Shown: one piece after another, positions 15,721 through 24,609 of the stretch
How positions within the stretch are numbered: the stretch's first letter is position 1
Layout of the letters: each line of letters starts with the position of its first letter
DNA from: JANQOZ01 sp045106555
GTDB lineage: Bacteria > Pseudomonadota > Gammaproteobacteria > Xanthomonadales > SZUA-38
DNA: 64,000 bases
Assembly: GCA_045106555.1 (NCBI GenBank)
Contig: JBGCET010000029.1
Span: forward strand, 62,001 to 126,000
Direction: 5' to 3'
Translations under genes and position numbers: made by a program
Notes under the pieces: model-generated
Told to the model about the DNA's origin: nothing
Seen by the model: only the letters and a program-made list of their open reading frames with translations
Database searches by the model: none

Positions 15721-15816
15721 TCGCCTGCTGGCGGTTGCCGTGAGCCGACACCAGCCTGTCCACAACCGGACGGGTGCCATGGTATTGTCGGCCGCGCACG
15801 AACCCCTGGTTGTATC

Positions 15817-16248
15817 GTGAGTTCCAAACTACGAGTTCTCATGCTGTCGCTGGTGGTGGTGGCCGGTTGTTCCGAGGCTGGACCGTCCGTGGTGCTGAAA
15901 GGCCAGCGATTTCAGGTTGAGGTTGCTGATGCCCCCGCCGAGCAGCAGCGGGGCCTCATGTTTGTCACCAATATGCCGGAATATCAGGGTATGTTGTTCG
16001 TTTTCCCCCGCGAGGCTCCGCGATCGTTCTGGATGAAGAACTGTCGAATCCCGCTGGACATTTTGTATTTTGACTCGGGGCTGCAGCTGGTCAGCGCCCA
16101 GCTCAACGTGCCACCCTGTCGAGCTGAGCCTTGCGCCAGCTATCCCAGCGCCGGCCCGGCCCGATACGTGCTGGAACTCAACGCTGGGATGGCCCAGCGC
16201 CTTGGGGTGAACCAGGGCGACGCGCTAGAGCTCGCCTTGACGCCCTGA
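15817..16248 (+). CDS. DUF192 lipoprotein
   Basis: A 143-aa product from GTG 15817 with a lipobox (VAGC, Cys18) and the DUF192 core: APAEQQRGLMFV, GMLFVFPREAPRSFWMKNCRIPLDILYF and YVLELNAGMAQRLGV. DUF192 proteins are small beta-barrel extracytoplasmic proteins of unknown biochemical role. A CRAEPCASYPS loop adds two extra cysteines. It lies 96 bp after the sigma operon and may be separately transcribed. Its last 71 bp overlap a convergent small gene. Confidence 0.88.
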   Translation: MSSKLRVLMLSLVVVAGCSEAGPSVVLKGQRFQVEVADAPAEQQRGLMFVTNMPEYQGMLFVFPREAPRSFWMKNCRIPLDILYFDSGLQLVSAQLNVPPCRAEPCASYPSAGPARYVLELNAGMAQRLGVNQGDALELALTP

Positions 16249-16408
16249 GCAAACGGTTTGTCTGACTATCAGGGGTATCCATGCCTGGCTCATTGCATAC
16301 CGACCAGCGGAAGCAGGGGTGGTCTACCTGGTAGGGCACCAGCTGCCAATGGCTGGGTATATTCGGCTGGTCAATCAGTTCATCGGTGACGGGTACAAAC
16401 TGTTTCAT
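16178..16408 (-). CDS. conserved-looking small protein, 76 aa
   Basis: ATG 16408 is preceded by AAGGA at seven bases. The product opens MKQFVPVTDELIDQPNIPS and continues WQLVPYQVDHPCFRWS, which reads like a short soluble conserved gammaproteobacterial protein often found beside core genes; I cannot name a family. The last 20 residues (Arg/Ala/Pro-rich) are read from the antisense of the DUF192 gene end and look unlike the rest, so the ancestral stop may have been lost or the tail is unconstrained. It is divergent from hemL. Confidence 0.55.
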   Translation of the reverse strand: MKQFVPVTDELIDQPNIPSHWQLVPYQVDHPCFRWSVCNEPGMDTPDSQTNRLLRASRRALARRPGSPQGAGPSQR

Positions 16409-16562
16409 AACTAAGTCCTTTTTTCCCAAATTGAAGCGTCGATACTGGCCGAAGACTGTGTCCGTGGTGTTCAAGAGGTGTGGCTTTTTTATGGCGGTGG
16501 TTGCCGCCGCTCGTCGTTCTGCTACTCTCGCGACAAATCACCCAACAGTCATGAGGTAGCCA

Positions 16563-17849
16563 ATGCAATCCAGCGTCGATTTATTTGCCGCGGCGTGTGA
16601 ACGTATTCCCGGCGGTGTGAACTCGCCGGTCCGAGCCTTCAAGGGTGTTGGCGGAGACCCCATTTTCATGCGCCGAGCCGAAGGCTGTCGGCTGTTTGAC
16701 GAAGATGGCAACAGCTATATCGACTATGTAGGCTCCTGGGGGCCAATGCTGGCCGGCCATAACCACCCCACAGTTCGTCAAGCCGTGGTGGATGCGGCTC
16801 AGCAAGGGTTGAGTTTTGGTACCCCCTGTGCACGAGAAGTGGTGATGGCGGAAAAACTCTGCCAGCGAGTGCCTGGCCTGGAGTTGGTGCGCATGGTCAA
16901 TTCCGGCACCGAAGCCTGCATGAGTGCGCTTCGATTGGCTCGCGGCGCCACCGGCAGGGATAAGGTGATCAAATTTGAAGGCTGTTACCACGGTCACGCT
17001 GACTCCTTCTTGGTCAAGGCCGGTAGTGGTGCCCTGACCCTGGGTCAACCCAATTCTCCGGGAGTGCCGAGCTGCCTTGCAGATCTGACGCTCACATTGA
17101 ATTACAACGACATTGACCAGGTGCGTGAGGTGATGGCCGAGGTGGGCCATGAGGTGGCGTGCATCATCGTTGAGCCCGTGGCCGGGAATATGAACTGCAT
17201 TCCGCCCTTGCCGGGTTTTCTGGAAGGTTTGCGTGAGGTCTGTACAGAGCACGGTTCGCTGCTGATTTTTGATGAGGTAATGACCGGATTTCGGGTCGCA
17301 GCGGGCGGTTGTCAGGAACGCTTCGGGGTGACGGCAGATCTATGCACTTTCGGCAAGGTGATTGGCGGCGGCATGCCAGTTGGTGCGTTTGGCGGTCGGC
17401 GCGACATCATGCTGCAGATTGCGCCCACGGGACCGGTCTACCAGGCCGGCACATTGTCGGGAAATCCGGTCGCTATGGCGGCGGGCATTGCCAATTTGGA
17501 GGTGCTTGCAGAACCGGCGTTTTATGAGCTCCTGGAAGACAAGGTCAACTACCTGACAGCCGGCCTCAACGATGGGGCAAAATCTGCCGGCGTGCCGTTT
17601 CTGACTCAGCAGGTTGGCTCGATGTTTGGCATGTTTTTCACCGATCAAACCCAGGTCGCTACTTTCGCCGACGTGGAACGTTGTGATGCGGAGCAATTCA
17701 AACGATTCTTCCATCTGATGCTCGAGCAAGGTGTCTATCTTGCGCCGTCTGCGTTTGAAGCGGCATTTCTGAGTCAGGCCCACGATCATGGGGCGCTGGA
17801 TGAGACCATCAAGGCTGCATCCAACGCGTTCACTGCGTTGGCCAGCTAG
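16563..17849 (+). CDS. hemL: glutamate-1-semialdehyde 2,1-aminomutase
   Basis: HemL makes 5-aminolevulinate from glutamate-1-semialdehyde, the second committed step of tetrapyrrole synthesis by the C5 route. The 428-aa class III PLP enzyme has IPGGVNSPVRAFKGVGG at 15-31, NSGTEACMSALRLAR at 113-127, FDEVMTGFR at 236-244, and the PLP lysine Lys265 in TFGKVIGGGMP. ATG 16563 has GAGG at six bases. Length equals the E. coli enzyme (426). Confidence 0.97.
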   Translation: MQSSVDLFAAACERIPGGVNSPVRAFKGVGGDPIFMRRAEGCRLFDEDGNSYIDYVGSWGPMLAGHNHPTVRQAVVDAAQQGLSFGTPCAREVVMAEKLCQRVPGLELVRMVNSGTEACMSALRLARGATGRDKVIKFEGCYHGHADSFLVKAGSGALTLGQPNSPGVPSCLADLTLTLNYNDIDQVREVMAEVGHEVACIIVEPVAGNMNCIPPLPGFLEGLREVCTEHGSLLIFDEVMTGFRVAAGGCQERFGVTADLCTFGKVIGGGMPVGAFGGRRDIMLQIAPTGPVYQAGTLSGNPVAMAAGIANLEVLAEPAFYELLEDKVNYLTAGLNDGAKSAGVPFLTQQVGSMFGMFFTDQTQVATFADVERCDAEQFKRFFHLMLEQGVYLAPSAFEAAFLSQAHDHGALDETIKAASNAFTALAS

Positions 17850-17878
17850 AGGATTTACGGAGCGGGCTGGCCGGCTTC

Positions 17879-19807
17879 ATGGAGACCATGCCTGAATGGC
17901 TGGTAGCCATCCTCGATTGGCTTCGTGCCAATCCACACCTGGCGGGAGTTGCGATAGGGCTTGTCGCTTTTCTCGAAGGGCTTGCGGTGGTTGGCATATT
18001 GATGCCGGGCATTGTCATCTTGTTCGGCTTTGGTGCACTGGTTGGGTTGGGTGTTCTTGACCTGGCCACGGTATGGATCTGGTGCAGCGCTGGGGCCATT
18101 GTCGGTGACGGCCTGAGCTTCTGGCTGGGACACCACTTCAAGGACAGTGTGCGGGATATATGGCCCATCACCCGCTATCCCGGCCTGCTGGAACAAGGGG
18201 AGTCTTTCTTTCGCCGACACGGCCTGAAAAGCGTCATTATTGGTCGCTTTGTCGGGCCCATCCGGCCCATTATCCCGCTGGTCGCCGGCATGCTTCAGAT
18301 GCCGGTGCGAATCTATTTACCTGCCAATATTCTGGCCGGAATCGTCTGGGCACCCGCCTACCTTCTTCCCGGCCTGGTCTTTGGTGCATCGTTGGAGTTG
18401 GCCCAGGCAGTTGCCTGGAGACTGGCTTTGCTGCTGGTTTTGATAGGGGGAGCGATTTGGCTTTTGGCCATTGGAATCAAAGCGGTTTATCTGATGACCG
18501 CACCATTCGCCAACAAACTGACCGCGGCCGCACTGAAGTGGTCTCGAAACCACCCTCTACTGGGTGGCATTGCGCGCAATTTGGTGGATCCAAAGCGGCC
18601 TGAGTCTGCCTCTCTGCTGGCACTGGGGCTGTTTTTGCTGTTGGCGTCTGGTGCTGCCATGTGGCTGCTGGTGACCATGCCCATGGAGGGTCGTGAGACG
18701 TTTGACATGCAGGTAGGCACGGCTATCGCCACGTTGCGATCACCGTGGACCGATCAATGGATGGTGTTGTTCGCCAGTCTGGGGTCACTCTGGGTGGTGA
18801 TACCTGCCTGTGCGGCGTTGTTGCTGTGGCTGGGAATTCGACGCCAACATCTGGCGGCGATTCATCTAGCGGTGGCCGGCGGTTTCGGCGCATTGCTGGC
18901 GGTAGCCATGTCGCTGGTGGTATCGAAACTCAGCGGCAACGGGTTGGCGCCGGTCAGTCAAATTACTTTGGCCGTCGCGGGTTATGGGTTTGTCGCGATT
19001 CTGTTGGCCGTGCAGCTGCCCGCCCGAAGTCGATTGTGGCCTTACGTGGTGAGCGCGCTGCTGATCGTCCTGGCAGCCAGTGGTCGGGTATATTTGGGCG
19101 TGCACGGCATCAGTCAGGTGCTGTTGGGCTTGTGTCTCGGTGCGGTGTGGGTGATCGCTGTGGGTATTGCTTACCGTCGCCGGGCGCGGCGCCTGTTTTT
19201 GGTCACTCCGGCGGCCGGAATTTTCTTCGTGGCGCTCATCGTTGCGCTCGCGGTGGATGTGCGTCGTCACGGTCAACACGTACTCGCTGCAGCATTTCCC
19301 CCGGCTGCGCCGGTTCAAGTAACCCTGGGCCAGTGGTCAGCGCCCCAAGTGATTGCACCACCGGACGAAAACGTAACCTTCCTGGTGGCAGGATCTCCGG
19401 CCACGATTCTGGATCGCCTGGACCAAGCGGGTTGGCAGGAGCCGCCGCCGGCCAATTGGCAAACCCCCATTGCCATGTTGCAGCCTGATCCAGCGCCGCA
19501 AACGTTGCCGTTGCTGCCGGCAACGGTAGGCAACTATCGCGAACTGGCTACCCGGGTAAAGATGGTTAGGGAGGGGGAAATTGTCGCTGTTCGATTGTGG
19601 CCTACCGCCCTTCAGCGTGTTTCAGCCCAGGGCACGGTGTTACCTGTCTGGGCCGGTCGGTCGGCTCGCTATCAGATCAGGCAGGTGCTGTATTTTTTCC
19701 ACTTCTGGCAGCGCAAGGAGTTGCTGGGTTTGCCTGCGATACTGGCGCCGCTCGATGGAAGTCAGGTGCTTCGGGCATTACCCATGGAGTCACTGTCCCG
19801 ACAGTAA
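17879..19807 (+). CDS. DedA-PAP2-LssY fusion membrane protein
   Basis: The 642-aa protein joins a DedA/SNARE-associated domain (about 1-205, with GRFVGPIRPIIPLVAGM at 122-138), a PAP2-like membrane domain (about 245-435) and a LssY-type C-terminal domain (about 470-640). Such fusions exist in gammaproteobacteria and are thought to act on lipid phosphates or undecaprenyl phosphate traffic. Here the PAP2 active site is degraded: motif 1 keeps Lys350 but has Ala357 for Arg, the PSGH region reads PVSQ (358-361), and motif 3 keeps Arg403 and His409 but has Gln413 for Asp. Phosphatase activity is therefore doubtful. It follows hemL by 29 bp; start ATG 17879 lacks a clear ribosome site. Confidence 0.85.
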   Translation: METMPEWLVAILDWLRANPHLAGVAIGLVAFLEGLAVVGILMPGIVILFGFGALVGLGVLDLATVWIWCSAGAIVGDGLSFWLGHHFKDSVRDIWPITRYPGLLEQGESFFRRHGLKSVIIGRFVGPIRPIIPLVAGMLQMPVRIYLPANILAGIVWAPAYLLPGLVFGASLELAQAVAWRLALLLVLIGGAIWLLAIGIKAVYLMTAPFANKLTAAALKWSRNHPLLGGIARNLVDPKRPESASLLALGLFLLLASGAAMWLLVTMPMEGRETFDMQVGTAIATLRSPWTDQWMVLFASLGSLWVVIPACAALLLWLGIRRQHLAAIHLAVAGGFGALLAVAMSLVVSKLSGNGLAPVSQITLAVAGYGFVAILLAVQLPARSRLWPYVVSALLIVLAASGRVYLGVHGISQVLLGLCLGAVWVIAVGIAYRRRARRLFLVTPAAGIFFVALIVALAVDVRRHGQHVLAAAFPPAAPVQVTLGQWSAPQVIAPPDENVTFLVAGSPATILDRLDQAGWQEPPPANWQTPIAMLQPDPAPQTLPLLPATVGNYRELATRVKMVREGEIVAVRLWPTALQRVSAQGTVLPVWAGRSARYQIRQVLYFFHFWQRKELLGLPAILAPLDGSQVLRALPMESLSRQ

Positions 19808-19831
19808 AGGTGTGAGGGGGCAAACGGTCGA

Positions 19832-20425
19832 TCAATCCGACTGCAGCTGAGGGACAATTTCCAGTAACCGATCCAGGCGTCGGTAGGGTTCGTCTATTTC
19901 CAGCAGGCGCTGTCGACTCGGGCCATCGAGGGGCAGCAGCTCAGCCAGCCGACAGCCTACCCAGTCAGCATCGTCCAAACGTTGGGGTTGCGGATTGTAG
20001 TGCTCAACAACACTGTCCAGCAGTCGTTCAAGCAACGTTCTCAGCAGCAGGTGTTCGGTTGCAATGAAGGTGTTTTCCGGCGGCGGAACCAAGGCCACGT
20101 GGGCAGTCAGCAGGCCGTTGTCTCGGGCCGATGTGGTAACAATTCGATAGCGCTGCACGCCAACGGCGGTAATCCCCAGCAGTCCGTCATCCATCGTGTT
20201 GAAATCCTGGATTTTGGCGGTAGTGCCCATTACCACCGTTGATGGAGTTTGGCCGGCTTCTTTGCCGTCGACAATCAAATTGACGCCAAATTCGCTGTCT
20301 TGGGCGGCGCAGTCTCGCACCATGTCCAGATATCGGGGTTCAAAGATTCTCAAGCTCAACGGCCCGCCTGGGAACAACACCGTGTTGAGAGGAAAGATGG
20401 GGATATGTTGGGTGGGGGTATTCAT
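19832..20425 (-). CDS. LON N-terminal (substrate-binding) domain protein
   Basis: A 197-aa stand-alone LON substrate-binding domain: IPIFPLNTVLFPGGPLSLRIFEPRYLDMV near the start, then GTTAKIQDFNTMDDGLLGITAVGVQRYRI. It has no AAA or protease domain. I start it at ATG 20425, which overlaps the mpl stop as ATGA, giving coupled translation. Family members are soluble and of uncertain role, perhaps adaptors or regulators. It is convergent with the DedA fusion gene, 24 bp apart. Confidence 0.88.
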   Translation of the reverse strand: MNTPTQHIPIFPLNTVLFPGGPLSLRIFEPRYLDMVRDCAAQDSEFGVNLIVDGKEAGQTPSTVVMGTTAKIQDFNTMDDGLLGITAVGVQRYRIVTTSARDNGLLTAHVALVPPPENTFIATEHLLLRTLLERLLDSVVEHYNPQPQRLDDADWVGCRLAELLPLDGPSRQRLLEIDEPYRRLDRLLEIVPQLQSD

Positions 20426-21789
20426 GAATTGCTCGTCGATTGGGTTAACCACAGATCAGCGGTTTTTTGGGCGACCCCACCAAATCCGCCGTTACTCATG
20501 AACACCATTTGATCACCATCGCGTAGATTATCGACCAGGGTTTGTGGCAATCCATCAAGTTCGCGAACCACCGTCAGGCGGCCGTCCAGAGATTGGTCCA
20601 GTGAGCACGGATCCCAGCCAAGATCTGCTGGCGCGTGCAGCCATACATGATCGGCCAGCGCCATGGCCGAGGCCAGTTGGTCGTTATGCACGCCGCGTTT
20701 CATGGTGTTGCTGCGGGGTTCCAGCGCCAGTAGCAAACGCCGGTCTGGCGCGCGGGCCGCCAAGGCTTCCAGCGTGGCAGAGATGGCTGTTGGGTGGTGG
20801 GCGAAGTCATCGTAAATCACCACCCCACGGTCGTTAGCCAGTTCCTGTTGACGTCGTCTGGGTAGAGTGAAGGTTTGCAGCGAACCGGCTGCTTGCTGCG
20901 GTGCAACGCCCGCCTGGGCCGCCACGCAGATGGCTGCCAGCGCATTGTGCAGGTTGTGTTCTCCGCTCAGTTGCCAGTCAGTGTCGATAAAGCCCTCTGG
21001 CGTGGTCAGGCCGAGAGTCTGATGCTGGGGTTGGGTGAATTCCGCGTGCCAGGGCGTATTCGGACCAAAAGTCACGTATTGGCTCCATATGCCTCTGGCG
21101 ATTACGGCATCCAGAGCCTCAATACCAGCCGGCATCACTACCGTGCCATTTGCTGGGACCACGCGCAGCAAGTGATGGAATTGGGTAATGATGGCGCCCA
21201 AGTCGTCAAAAATATCGGCGTGATCAAATTCCAGATTGTTCAACAGGGCAATGTGCGGGTGGTAGTGGACAAACTTGGAGCGCTTGTCGAAAAATGCCGT
21301 GTCGTACTCATCGGCTTCAATCACGAACCACGGATCAGTGCCGAGTCGCGCCGATTGCGGGAAATTTCCAGGAACACCGCCGATAAGAAACCCGGGGTTG
21401 TGGCCGGCGCACTCCAGCATGTGAGCCACCATACAGGCTGTGGTGGTTTTGCCATGGGTACCTGCGATGGCAATCACCGATCGCTCCCGCAGCAGATGCT
21501 CACCCAGCCATTGCGGTCCTGAGGCGTAGGGTAGGCCTTGCGTCAGAACATACTCCACCACCGGGTTACCCCGGGACAGGGCGTTGCCGATGATGACACA
21601 GTCACAATTTTCGGGAACGTCGTCGGATTTCCAGCCCTGGCACAGTTCAATACCCGCCTCAGCCAGTTGAGTGCTCATGGGCGGATAGACGTTCTCGTCA
21701 GCGCCGCTGACCTGGTGCCCCAGCTCTCTGGCCAACAGCGCCAATGAGCCCATAAACGTGCCGCAGATGCCCAGGATATGAAGTTTCAT
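20422..21789 (-). CDS. mpl: UDP-N-acetylmuramate:L-Ala-gamma-D-Glu-mDAP ligase
   Basis: Mpl reattaches recycled murein tripeptide to UDP-MurNAc in the cytoplasm. The 455-aa Mur-ligase-fold protein begins MKLHILGICGTFMGSLA, carries the ATP loop GTHGKTTT at 110-117, EADEYDTAFFDKRSKF, and DDFAHHPTAI. The GTFMG start and length (E. coli 457) separate it from MurC. It links with anmK, an AmpG-like transporter and M23 peptidases elsewhere in this window. Its start overlaps the upstream membrane gene stop as ATGA. Confidence 0.95.
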   Translation of the reverse strand: MKLHILGICGTFMGSLALLARELGHQVSGADENVYPPMSTQLAEAGIELCQGWKSDDVPENCDCVIIGNALSRGNPVVEYVLTQGLPYASGPQWLGEHLLRERSVIAIAGTHGKTTTACMVAHMLECAGHNPGFLIGGVPGNFPQSARLGTDPWFVIEADEYDTAFFDKRSKFVHYHPHIALLNNLEFDHADIFDDLGAIITQFHHLLRVVPANGTVVMPAGIEALDAVIARGIWSQYVTFGPNTPWHAEFTQPQHQTLGLTTPEGFIDTDWQLSGEHNLHNALAAICVAAQAGVAPQQAAGSLQTFTLPRRRQQELANDRGVVIYDDFAHHPTAISATLEALAARAPDRRLLLALEPRSNTMKRGVHNDQLASAMALADHVWLHAPADLGWDPCSLDQSLDGRLTVVRELDGLPQTLVDNLRDGDQMVFMSNGGFGGVAQKTADLWLTQSTSNS

Positions 21790-22298
21790 GGAAACAGGGT
21801 TGTCCTCATTACCACCATCAAGGCATAGCTTAGTGTGGCAATGGCCATGCCCGCGGACAGGCCAACGCCAAGAGCATGACGGTAAATGTGAGCGTCAACC
21901 ACAATGCTCCAGACCAGTAAAAATGCCATGGTCAGCACCGTGAGCGGAAATTGACCGCCAGGCTCATCCGCGGGTGTGCTCACCGACAGTGCCAGCATGA
22001 ACATGGGAATGGAAATCAATGCACCGCAGCCCGTTAAGGCGATCCAGGTTTGTTTGAGCCGCGCGGGTTGTCCGCCCAATCTAACAACGGTTGCAACCAC
22101 CAAAAAAGATGCCGTAAGGCTCACCAGCGGCCACTCGGGGAAGTGCCGCGGCGGCTGGCCCAACCATTCGCTGGCGCTGCTTAAGAGAAAAATCGTGGCG
22201 CTGGTCAGAACGGCCAATACGGTGGAGGCGGGGAGTTCGGCCGGTGACCTTCTTAGCAGGCAGATATCGGCGAATCGACTAAGGAGGATCCAAAGCAT
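21786..22298 (-). CDS. hypothetical inner-membrane protein
   Basis: The 170-aa product has about four membrane helices (roughly 25-42, 58-73, 85-107, 117-137 and a last one at 142-165). I do not recognise its family; it resembles small Yip1-like or uncharacterised proteins that accompany mpl in some gammaproteobacteria. Its stop overlaps the mpl start, so it heads a three-gene operon with mpl and the LON-domain gene. No charged catalytic motif is visible in the helices. It is divergent from tusA. Confidence 0.75.
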   Translation of the reverse strand: MLWILLSRFADICLLRRSPAELPASTVLAVLTSATIFLLSSASEWLGQPPRHFPEWPLVSLTASFLVVATVVRLGGQPARLKQTWIALTGCGALISIPMFMLALSVSTPADEPGGQFPLTVLTMAFLLVWSIVVDAHIYRHALGVGLSAGMAIATLSYALMVVMRTTLFP

Positions 22299-22374
22299 GG
22301 TTAGCGGGTTATCCGCGACAATGGGCGTATCATTGCCGACTCAGTCAGCACAGCAAAGCGGAGTGGCCAGCAAA

Positions 22375-22629
22375 ATGAAGGTGGATTGTCGGGTCGATGC
22401 AAGAGGTTTGACCTGTCCAGAGCCTGTGATCAAAGCGCGGCTGGGGATTAGTGGTCTGGCCGCCGGGCAAACACTGGAGTTGCTCGCCAGCGACCCCCAT
22501 GCGGAACTGGATGTCGAGGTTTTTTGTGCGACGACGGGGCATCAGCTGCAGTCTGTTGAGAAGCGCGAGGCGCACTGGCGTTTCCTGATCACTGCAGGAC
22601 CATCACCCAAGACTGATCAGCCGTCATAG
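22375..22629 (+). CDS. tusA: TusA-family sulfur carrier protein
   Basis: TusA-type proteins pass persulfide sulfur, for example from IscS towards tRNA 2-thiouridine. The 84-aa product has the signature RGLTCPEPVIKAR with Cys14 in the CPxP motif (CPEP 14-17) and the beta-alpha-beta-alpha-beta pattern of the family. I begin at ATG 22375; the frame stays open upstream but that part lies over the divergent membrane gene and lacks similarity. The last 10 residues (PSPKTDQPS) are a loose tail. TusA or a paralogue such as YedF cannot be separated by sequence alone; no tusBCD genes are near. Confidence 0.85.
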   Translation: MKVDCRVDARGLTCPEPVIKARLGISGLAAGQTLELLASDPHAELDVEVFCATTGHQLQSVEKREAHWRFLITAGPSPKTDQPS

Positions 22630-22657
22630 TGGGTGATCAGTCCGATCCAGGCCATGA

Positions 22658-23224
22658 CTAACGATCGGCGAGGACGCCAACAATGCGTGCGTTAACCTCA
22701 TCAACGGTTCCAACGCCAAATACCTGTGACAACTTTTCCTGCTCGGCATAAAAGCCGACAACCGGTGCGGTTTGTTCTTCGTAAACACGAATTCGGTTTC
22801 GCACTGTCTCTTCGGTATCGTCGCTGCGCCCTTCTTCTTGGGCGCGTTTGGCCAGTCGGCCAACAATAACCTCCGGGTCGATTTCGATTTGAACCGCTTC
22901 GTCCACCGGCTGCTCCATGTCCACCAGCAGTCGATCCAGGGCTTCGGCCTGAACCAGGTTGCGCGGAAATCCGTCCAGAATAAAACCGCCGTCCACATCG
23001 TCGTTCTGCAGCCGTTCGCGCAGCATGCCCAAAACAAGGTCATCTGAGACGAGTTCGCCGGCGTCCATCACCGACTTGGCCTGAATTCCCAGTGGGGTTT
23101 GCGCTTTCACGGCTGCACGTAGAAGGTCCCCGGTAGAGATGTGGGGAATTTCATACCGCTCAGCCAGGATCGTCGCCTGAGTTCCTTTTCCAGACCCGGG
23201 GGCACCCAGGAGCACAATGCGCAT
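22658..23224 (-). CDS. adk: adenylate kinase, short form
   Basis: Adenylate kinase equilibrates AMP, ADP and ATP. The 188-aa protein has the P-loop GAPGSGKGTQ at 7-16, STGDLLRAA, and DGFPRN. Where most bacterial enzymes carry a 40-residue LID domain, this one has a short loop (KRAQEEGRSDDTEETVRNR), as in eukaryotic AK1 and Xanthomonas-type enzymes; total length is about 26 residues below E. coli Adk. No zinc cysteines are present. It is divergent from the PPi-type phosphofructokinase gene, 80 bp away. Confidence 0.94.
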   Translation of the reverse strand: MRIVLLGAPGSGKGTQATILAERYEIPHISTGDLLRAAVKAQTPLGIQAKSVMDAGELVSDDLVLGMLRERLQNDDVDGGFILDGFPRNLVQAEALDRLLVDMEQPVDEAVQIEIDPEVIVGRLAKRAQEEGRSDDTEETVRNRIRVYEEQTAPVVGFYAEQEKLSQVFGVGTVDEVNARIVGVLADR

Positions 23225-23304
23225 CAGCGTCTTCCCGCCAAATATAAAGGCCGGTAAGCTAACAGTCTTGCCGCTGTTACGTCAACGAAGGAACTTACCG
23301 AGCG

Positions 23305-24564
23305 ATGTCTTTAAAAAATGCCCTGTATGCCCAGTCCGGTGGCGTCACCGCCGTCATTAACGCCACCGCCAGCGGTGTTATCAGTGCCTGTCGTGAAAAT
23401 CCAGACCGCATTGGCACCGTATTTGCGGCACGCAATGGCATTCTGGGCGCGTTGCGCGAAGAGTTGGTGGATACCGCGCCCTACAGCGATGAGCAGATCA
23501 AGGCGTTGGCCCATACACCCGGCGGCGCTTTCGGGTCCTGCCGCTTCAAGCTGAAGGGTCTGGATGACAATCCAGCGGAATATCGTCGCTTGATTGAAGT
23601 ATTGGCGGCCCACAACATTGGCTACCTGTTTTATAACGGTGGTGGTGACTCAGCCGATACTGCCTATAAAGTTTCCAAAATCGGCGAACAACTCAACTAT
23701 CCGGTGGTGTGTGTGGGGGTGCCGAAAACCATCGACAACGACCTGCCGGTGACAGATTGCTGTCCAGGCTTTGGCTCGGTGGCGAAATACGTTGCGGTGT
23801 CGATGATGGAAGCCAGCCTGGACGTTGAGTCCATGGCGGAAACCTCGACTAAAGTTTTTGTGATGGAGGTGATGGGTCGTCACGCCGGATGGATCGCTGC
23901 CGCCGGTGGACTGGCCGGGGCGAATTCGGATGAACCACCACAAGTGATCTTGTTTCCTGAAATCCCCTTCGATCAAGAGGCTTTTCTGGCACGGGTAAAA
24001 ACAGCGATTGATACTCGTGGATATTGCTCCATTGTTGTGTCCGAGGGCGTGCGCTGGCCGGATGGCAGGTTTCTGGCTGACTCGGGCGTAAAAGATGCCT
24101 TTGGGCATGCCCAACTGGGCGGCTGCGCCCCGGTCGTTGCTGATCTGGTAAAGCAGCACCTCGGCCATAAGTACCATTGGGCGGTGCTGGACTATCTGCA
24201 GCGGTCAGCACGACATCTGGCCTCTCAGGTGGATCTGGAGCAGGCGATTGCGGTGGGGCGTGCGGCGGTCACCCTGGCGCTGGAAGGGAAAAATTCGGTC
24301 ATCCCGGTCATCGAGAGATTGGCCGACGATCCCTACGAATGGCGGGTTGTTGAAGCTCAGTTGTCGGATATGGCGAACGTGGAGAAAATGATGCCCCGGT
24401 CGTTCATTACCGATGATGGTTTCGGCATCACCGAGGTGTGTCGTCGATATCTCAAGCCCCTGATCGCCGGTGAGGCCTACCCGCCTTATGTAGATGGTCT
24501 GCCTGACTACGTCCGATTGCCACTGACGCTGGCAGAAAAGACTCTGCCTTCTTTTGACGCTTGA
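23305..24564 (+). CDS. 6-phosphofructokinase, diphosphate-dependent
   Basis: The enzyme interconverts fructose 6-phosphate and fructose 1,6-bisphosphate, most likely with pyrophosphate. The 419-aa protein has GGVTAVINA at 12-20, GGGDSADTA at 112-120, PKTIDNDLPVTD at 140-151 and MEVMGRHAGWIAAA. Two residues decide the donor: Asp115 after the glycine run and Lys141 where ATP enzymes have Gly; both mark PPi-dependent PFKs. It is longer than ATP-PfkA (320). This gives reversible glycolysis/gluconeogenesis and saves ATP. It appears to be a single-gene unit, followed after 45 bp by an amidohydrolase gene. Confidence 0.92.
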   Translation: MSLKNALYAQSGGVTAVINATASGVISACRENPDRIGTVFAARNGILGALREELVDTAPYSDEQIKALAHTPGGAFGSCRFKLKGLDDNPAEYRRLIEVLAAHNIGYLFYNGGGDSADTAYKVSKIGEQLNYPVVCVGVPKTIDNDLPVTDCCPGFGSVAKYVAVSMMEASLDVESMAETSTKVFVMEVMGRHAGWIAAAGGLAGANSDEPPQVILFPEIPFDQEAFLARVKTAIDTRGYCSIVVSEGVRWPDGRFLADSGVKDAFGHAQLGGCAPVVADLVKQHLGHKYHWAVLDYLQRSARHLASQVDLEQAIAVGRAAVTLALEGKNSVIPVIERLADDPYEWRVVEAQLSDMANVEKMMPRSFITDDGFGITEVCRRYLKPLIAGEAYPPYVDGLPDYVRLPLTLAEKTLPSFDA

Positions 24565-24609
24565 GGGGTATCACAAACCCTGCGGTGCGTGCCGGGTCGC
24601 CTACCTAGG

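Noticed and set aside
16581..17252. A 223-codon open frame on the minus strand
   Set aside because: It is antisense to hemL, whose frame carries all family motifs.
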